From assembly GCA_020024455.1 (NCBI GenBank), contig JAHHTU010000037.1, forward strand, positions 1-16,116: 16,116 nucleotides of DNA. The letters run 5' to 3'. Numbering within the stretch: position 1 is the stretch's first letter; each line of letters begins with the position of its first letter. The notes below the pieces were generated by a model that had not been told where the DNA came from, ran no database searches, and saw only the letters and a list, made by a program, of their open reading frames with translations. Positions 13,234-16,116 of this stretch are shown piece by piece. The position numbers and the translations under genes are program-made. The DNA is from Anaerotignum sp. (GTDB lineage: Bacteria > Bacillota > Clostridia > Lachnospirales > Anaerotignaceae).

Positions 13234-13941
13234 TTATTCTTCATCGTTTACGAAATGTTGTTGTTTGATGGGCAAGCCGTTTTGTAATTGATGTAAGTCA
13301 TTTTCTTCACTATACAGTTCGTTGATTTTGTATAATAATGTCATCAAACTATCTGTCAGATGTACATTTTCTACCAATACATCATCAGGCACCTGTAAAT
13401 CCACATGGCTGAAATTCCACATACCTTTGACACCCCATTTTGCCAAGTCATTGGCAACTTTTACAGATTGGGAGCGTGGTAATGTTAAAATTGCTACATC
13501 AACATGGTTATTTTTCACATATTCTTCCATACTGTCGATGTCATATACTTCTATGCCACGAATGGTCATACCGACCAAACGGGGATTGATGTCGAAAACA
13601 GCATTTATGACAAATCCACGTTTTTCAAAATTGGTATAATTGACCAAAGCCTGACCAATGTTGCCACCTCCAACAACAATCATGTTATACATACGGTCAA
13701 GACCCAGTATCTTTTTGATTTCATTGTAAAGATATTCTACATTATAGCCATATCCTTGTTGACCAAAGCCACCAAAGTTATTCAAATCTTGACGAATTTG
13801 AGAAGCTGTAATATTCATCTTTGCACTGAGCTCTTTGGAAGAAATTCGTGTAATATCGCTTTCCAGCAAATCGCCCAAATAGCGATAATAGCGAGGTAAT
13901 CTGTTTATCACTGCGGGTGAAATTTTTTTTTCACTATCCAT
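13234..13941 (-). CDS. rex: Redox-sensing transcriptional repressor Rex
   Basis: 235 residues from ATG 13941. An N-terminal winged helix (RLPRYYRYLGDLLE, then RQDLNNFGGFGQQGYGYNV at about 50-68) binds DNA. The Rossmann domain begins VVGGGNIGQAL (about 89-99), and the FD pair (about 116-117) ends beta-strand 2 where NAD(H) ribose is held. Rex senses the NADH/NAD+ ratio and in clostridia represses fermentation and electron-transfer genes when NADH is low. The C-terminal tail after YKINELYSE is somewhat long. Start is ambiguous: TTG 13950 has AGGAG at 5 nt, whereas ATG 13941 has GAGAGG at 11 nt; the products differ by three residues. Strong own promoter upstream, terminator downstream. Confidence 0.96.
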   Translation of the reverse strand: MDSEKKISPAVINRLPRYYRYLGDLLESDITRISSKELSAKMNITASQIRQDLNNFGGFGQQGYGYNVEYLYNEIKKILGLDRMYNMIVVGGGNIGQALVNYTNFEKRGFVINAVFDINPRLVGMTIRGIEVYDIDSMEEYVKNNHVDVAILTLPRSQSVKVANDLAKWGVKGMWNFSHVDLQVPDDVLVENVHLTDSLMTLLYKINELYSEENDLHQLQNGLPIKQQHFVNDEE

Positions 13942-13975
13942 AGTACCCAAGTCCTCTCCTGCTCAAATTTATTTC

Positions 13976-14005
13976 AGTATATCATGTATGTTATTTTATT
14001 GTCAA
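13976..14005 (-). promoter_or_regulatory. Promoter of rex
   Basis: On the minus strand TTGACA (plus 14000-14005), an 18-bp spacer, and TATACT (13976-13981) with an upstream TGA, an extended -10. The start point is about 30 nt before the ATG. Confidence 0.83.
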
Positions 14006-14011
14006 CAATAA
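13996..14011. promoter_or_regulatory. Palindrome over the rex -35 box, possible operator
   Basis: TTATTGT-CA-ACAATAA is a perfect 7+7 inverted repeat covering the rex -35 box and the start of the intergenic region toward the ABC-F gene. It shares the TTGT...ACAA edges of Rex operators but its centre is shorter than the usual TTGTTAA-N4-TTAACAA, so assignment as a Rex site is tentative. Confidence 0.4.
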
Positions 14012-14014
14012 CTC

Positions 14015-14043
14015 TTTTATTCTGCCGTTTTTTCTGGTATCAT
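14015..14043 (+). promoter_or_regulatory. Candidate promoter of the ABC-F gene
   Basis: TATCAT (14038-14043) preceded by TGG is an extended -10; the -35 position 17 bp upstream is only TTTTAT. It lies about 44 bp before the ATG and is divergent from the rex promoter. Confidence 0.5.
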
Positions 14044-14086
14044 AGGAAAACAGAAAGAACCTTGCAAAAATGATGGAGGGATAAAT

Positions 14087-16003
14087 ATGATACTTGGCGT
14101 GCAAAAAGTAGAAAAATCGTATGGCATAGATACCATACTCAAAGATATTACATTTCGTTTGGAAGAAAAGGAAAAAACAGCGATTGTCGGCGTAAATGGG
14201 GCAGGTAAGACCACATTGTTTCGGATATTGACAGGGGAAACCGGTGCCGACAGCGGTGAAATTTATTTGAAAAAAGATGCCGTGATGGGATATATGGCAC
14301 AGAACCAACAGATTGACAGCACCCGTACCATTTACGAAGAAATGCTGTCTGTGTTTGAAAAAATTTTAACAGCTGAAACACAATTAAGGCAAATTGAACA
14401 AGAGATGACACAGCTCAGTGGCAAAGAGTTGTCAGACAAAATGGAAAATTATGCCCAATTACAACATTTTTTTGAGCAAAATGACGGTTATGGGTATAAA
14501 AGTCGCATGAAAGGCGTTTTGAAAGGGTTGGGCTTTTCGGAGGAAGAATTTGACCGTCCGTTGCACCAACTTTCCGGTGGACAAAAAACCAGAATTTATT
14601 TGGGCAAATTGTTGCTTTCCAAACCGGATTTATTGTTATTGGACGAACCAACCAACCATTTAGATATTGCGTCGATTGAATGGTTGGAGGATTTTTTGAA
14701 AAGCTACGATGGTGCGGTTTTGATTATTTCGCATGACCGCTATTTTTTGGATAAGATTGTGACAAAAGTGGTGGAAATCGAAAACAAAAAATCAACAGTA
14801 TATAACGGGAACTATTCTTTTTATACCAGTCAAAAGGCAATCCATCGTGAAATTCAACAGAAAGCATACGATAACCAACAAAAGGAATTGAAACGGCAGG
14901 AAGAAGTCATTCGCACATTGCGTGCGTTTAACAGAGAAAAGTCTATCAAACGTGCCGAAAGTCGAGAAAAACAACTGGATAAAATGGAATTGGTGGATAG
15001 ACCGGATAGCCTGCCCAACCATATGCGTTTGACATTAACACCTCGTATCATCAGTGGCAGTGATGTGTTGCACGCAGAAGAACTGTCAAAATCTTATGGG
15101 GGACATCGTTTATTTCAGCACGTGAACTTAGATATCAAAAGAGGTGAGAGTGTTGCCATCATTGGGCCAAATGGTGTGGGGAAATCCACATTGTTTAAAA
15201 TGCTTTTGGGAGAAGTTTCTTCCGATAGCGGTTTGATGCGTTTTGGTACAAATGTACACGTGGGATATTATGACCAGGAACAACAAAATTTGGATACCAA
15301 CAAAACCATATTCAATGAAATTTCAGATGCATATCCAACATTGACCGCAGGCGAAATTCGCAATATGTTGGCAGCGTTTGTGTTTACAGAGGACGATGTG
15401 TTTAAGCCTGTGTCTGCACTCAGCGGCGGAGAAAAAGGACGTGTGTCATTGGCAAAAATCATGCTTTCCAAAGCCAATTTATTGATGCTGGACGAACCAA
15501 CCAACCATTTGGATATGTTTTCCAAAGAAATATTGGAAGATGCCATTCATCGTTATGAGGGGACTGTGGTTTATATTTCACACGACCGTTATTTTATCAA
15601 TAAAACGGCAAAAATCATATTGGAGCTTTCCCCTGATGGTGTGACACGATATGAAGGCAATTATGATTATTATTTGGAAAAGAAAGCAGAACGCAAACGA
15701 AAAGAAACAGAATTGCAAAAACAACAGCCACAAGCTGTACAACAACAAACCATCAGCGACACAAAAAGCGACTGGCTCAAACAAAAAGAACAACAAGCCG
15801 CAGAACGAAAATTGGCTGCAAAAATTGCACGTGTGGAAAAGCAGATTGAACAAACGGAACAAGAAATCGCACAGGCAGATGCGGATATGGCAGCAGCAAG
15901 TACAGACTATACCAAAGCACAGGAAATTTATGAGAAAAAATTGGTGGCAGAACAAAAACTGGAACAGTTGATGGAAGAATGGGAGACATTACAAGAGGGC
16001 TGA
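14087..16003 (+). CDS. ABC-F family ATPase (YdiF/ABCF3-like), translation factor type
   Basis: 638 residues with two ABC domains and no membrane segments, so a soluble ABC-F protein that acts on ribosomes. Domain 1: Walker A GVNGAGKTT (35-43), signature LSGGQ (162-166), LLLLDEPTNHLD (182-193), switch H216 in SHD. The linker (about 240-320) is a charged helical pair (the P-site tRNA-interaction motif region). Domain 2: GPNGVGKST (360-368), LSGGE (445-449), LLMLDEPTNHLD (465-476), SHD (498-500). The C-terminal 100 residues are Gln/Glu/Lys/Ala-rich coiled coil. Size, start (MILGVQKVEKSYG) and the coiled-coil tail best fit the YdiF group rather than antibiotic-resistance ABC-Fs, so drug resistance is not implied. 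GGAGGG (14075-14080) is 6 nt before the ATG. Confidence 0.95.
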   Translation: MILGVQKVEKSYGIDTILKDITFRLEEKEKTAIVGVNGAGKTTLFRILTGETGADSGEIYLKKDAVMGYMAQNQQIDSTRTIYEEMLSVFEKILTAETQLRQIEQEMTQLSGKELSDKMENYAQLQHFFEQNDGYGYKSRMKGVLKGLGFSEEEFDRPLHQLSGGQKTRIYLGKLLLSKPDLLLLDEPTNHLDIASIEWLEDFLKSYDGAVLIISHDRYFLDKIVTKVVEIENKKSTVYNGNYSFYTSQKAIHREIQQKAYDNQQKELKRQEEVIRTLRAFNREKSIKRAESREKQLDKMELVDRPDSLPNHMRLTLTPRIISGSDVLHAEELSKSYGGHRLFQHVNLDIKRGESVAIIGPNGVGKSTLFKMLLGEVSSDSGLMRFGTNVHVGYYDQEQQNLDTNKTIFNEISDAYPTLTAGEIRNMLAAFVFTEDDVFKPVSALSGGEKGRVSLAKIMLSKANLLMLDEPTNHLDMFSKEILEDAIHRYEGTVVYISHDRYFINKTAKIILELSPDGVTRYEGNYDYYLEKKAERKRKETELQKQQPQAVQQQTISDTKSDWLKQKEQQAAERKLAAKIARVEKQIEQTEQEIAQADADMAAASTDYTKAQEIYEKKLVAEQKLEQLMEEWETLQEG

Positions 16004-16010
16004 AAATCAG

Positions 16011-16051
16011 AATGTTTTTTCGGGCGGTGTTACCGCTCGAAAAAATGTTTT
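16011..16051 (+). terminator. Terminator-like hairpin after the ABC-F gene
   Basis: TTTTTTCGGGCGG (16015-16027) pairs with CCGCTCGAAAAAA (16033-16045) around TGTTA, 13 bp with one wobble, and can extend four more pairs outward. The following TGTTTTGTTT is a broken T-tract. The remaining bases to 16116 show no gene. Confidence 0.75.
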
Positions 16052-16116
16052 GTTTGCGGAAATGTAGGTTTGTCAAACATATGTTACAGTCTACAAAAAT
16101 AATCTTCTAGAGTTTC

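Noticed and set aside
13125..13244. N-terminal extension of thymidylate synthase by 40 residues
   Set aside because: It would span the thyA promoter and the rex terminator hairpin; ATG 13124 has a ribosome binding site and a normal family start.
1..16116. Insertion sequences, attachment sites, CRISPR arrays or a defence or phage island
   Set aside because: I saw no transposase, integrase, spaced direct repeats or tRNA-linked duplications, and codon use looks uniform; genes are separated by normal promoters and terminators.

Overview
The window reads as a chromosomal segment of an anaerobic, endospore-forming clostridium (Lachnospirales, possibly Anaerotignum-like). This rests on AT-rich coding sequence, AGGAGG-type ribosome binding sites, sigma-A promoters close to TTGACA-N17-TATAAT, a YhcN/YlaJ-type spore lipoprotein, the redox repressor Rex, an electron-transfer flavoprotein and a lysine riboswitch. 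Genus is an inference. I see no mobile element, phage gene, CRISPR array, tRNA or rRNA.

Positions 1-4540, plus strand: the 3' end of etfA, then an iron-type alcohol/glycerol dehydrogenase relative. Next come a FUSC membrane domain fused to a degenerate HAD domain and tcdA, which share one transcript, and then a TSUP permease with its own promoter. A symmetric terminator at about 4507-4540 separates this block from ychF on the minus strand. Upstream of ychF is an unrecognised 51-residue membrane protein, followed by a plus-strand spore-type lipoprotein.

Positions 6383-9334: an NhaC-family transporter on the minus strand is preceded by a complete lysine riboswitch with an intrinsic terminator and promoter. 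This makes it a probable lysine transporter rather than a generic Na+/H+ antiporter. The divergent gene is deoD, which ends at a symmetric terminator shared with a VanZ-like protein.

Positions 10080-14011: a CofE-like (F420-0:glutamate ligase family) gene on the plus strand has a long leader. It converges on a minus-strand thyA-folA operon (thymidylate and folate metabolism) with a small membrane protein at its end. Upstream of thyA is rex, with its own promoter and terminator. Divergent from rex is a YdiF-type ABC-F ATPase that runs almost to the right edge, where a strong hairpin ends it.

Most genes are ordinary core genes. The parts I consider most worth a second look are the lysine riboswitch with its transporter, the FUSC-HAD fusion that has lost its catalytic aspartates, the unannotatable 51-residue protein, the CofE-like gene with its structured leader, and the folA start region, where an out-of-frame ATG sits directly on the Shine-Dalgarno.
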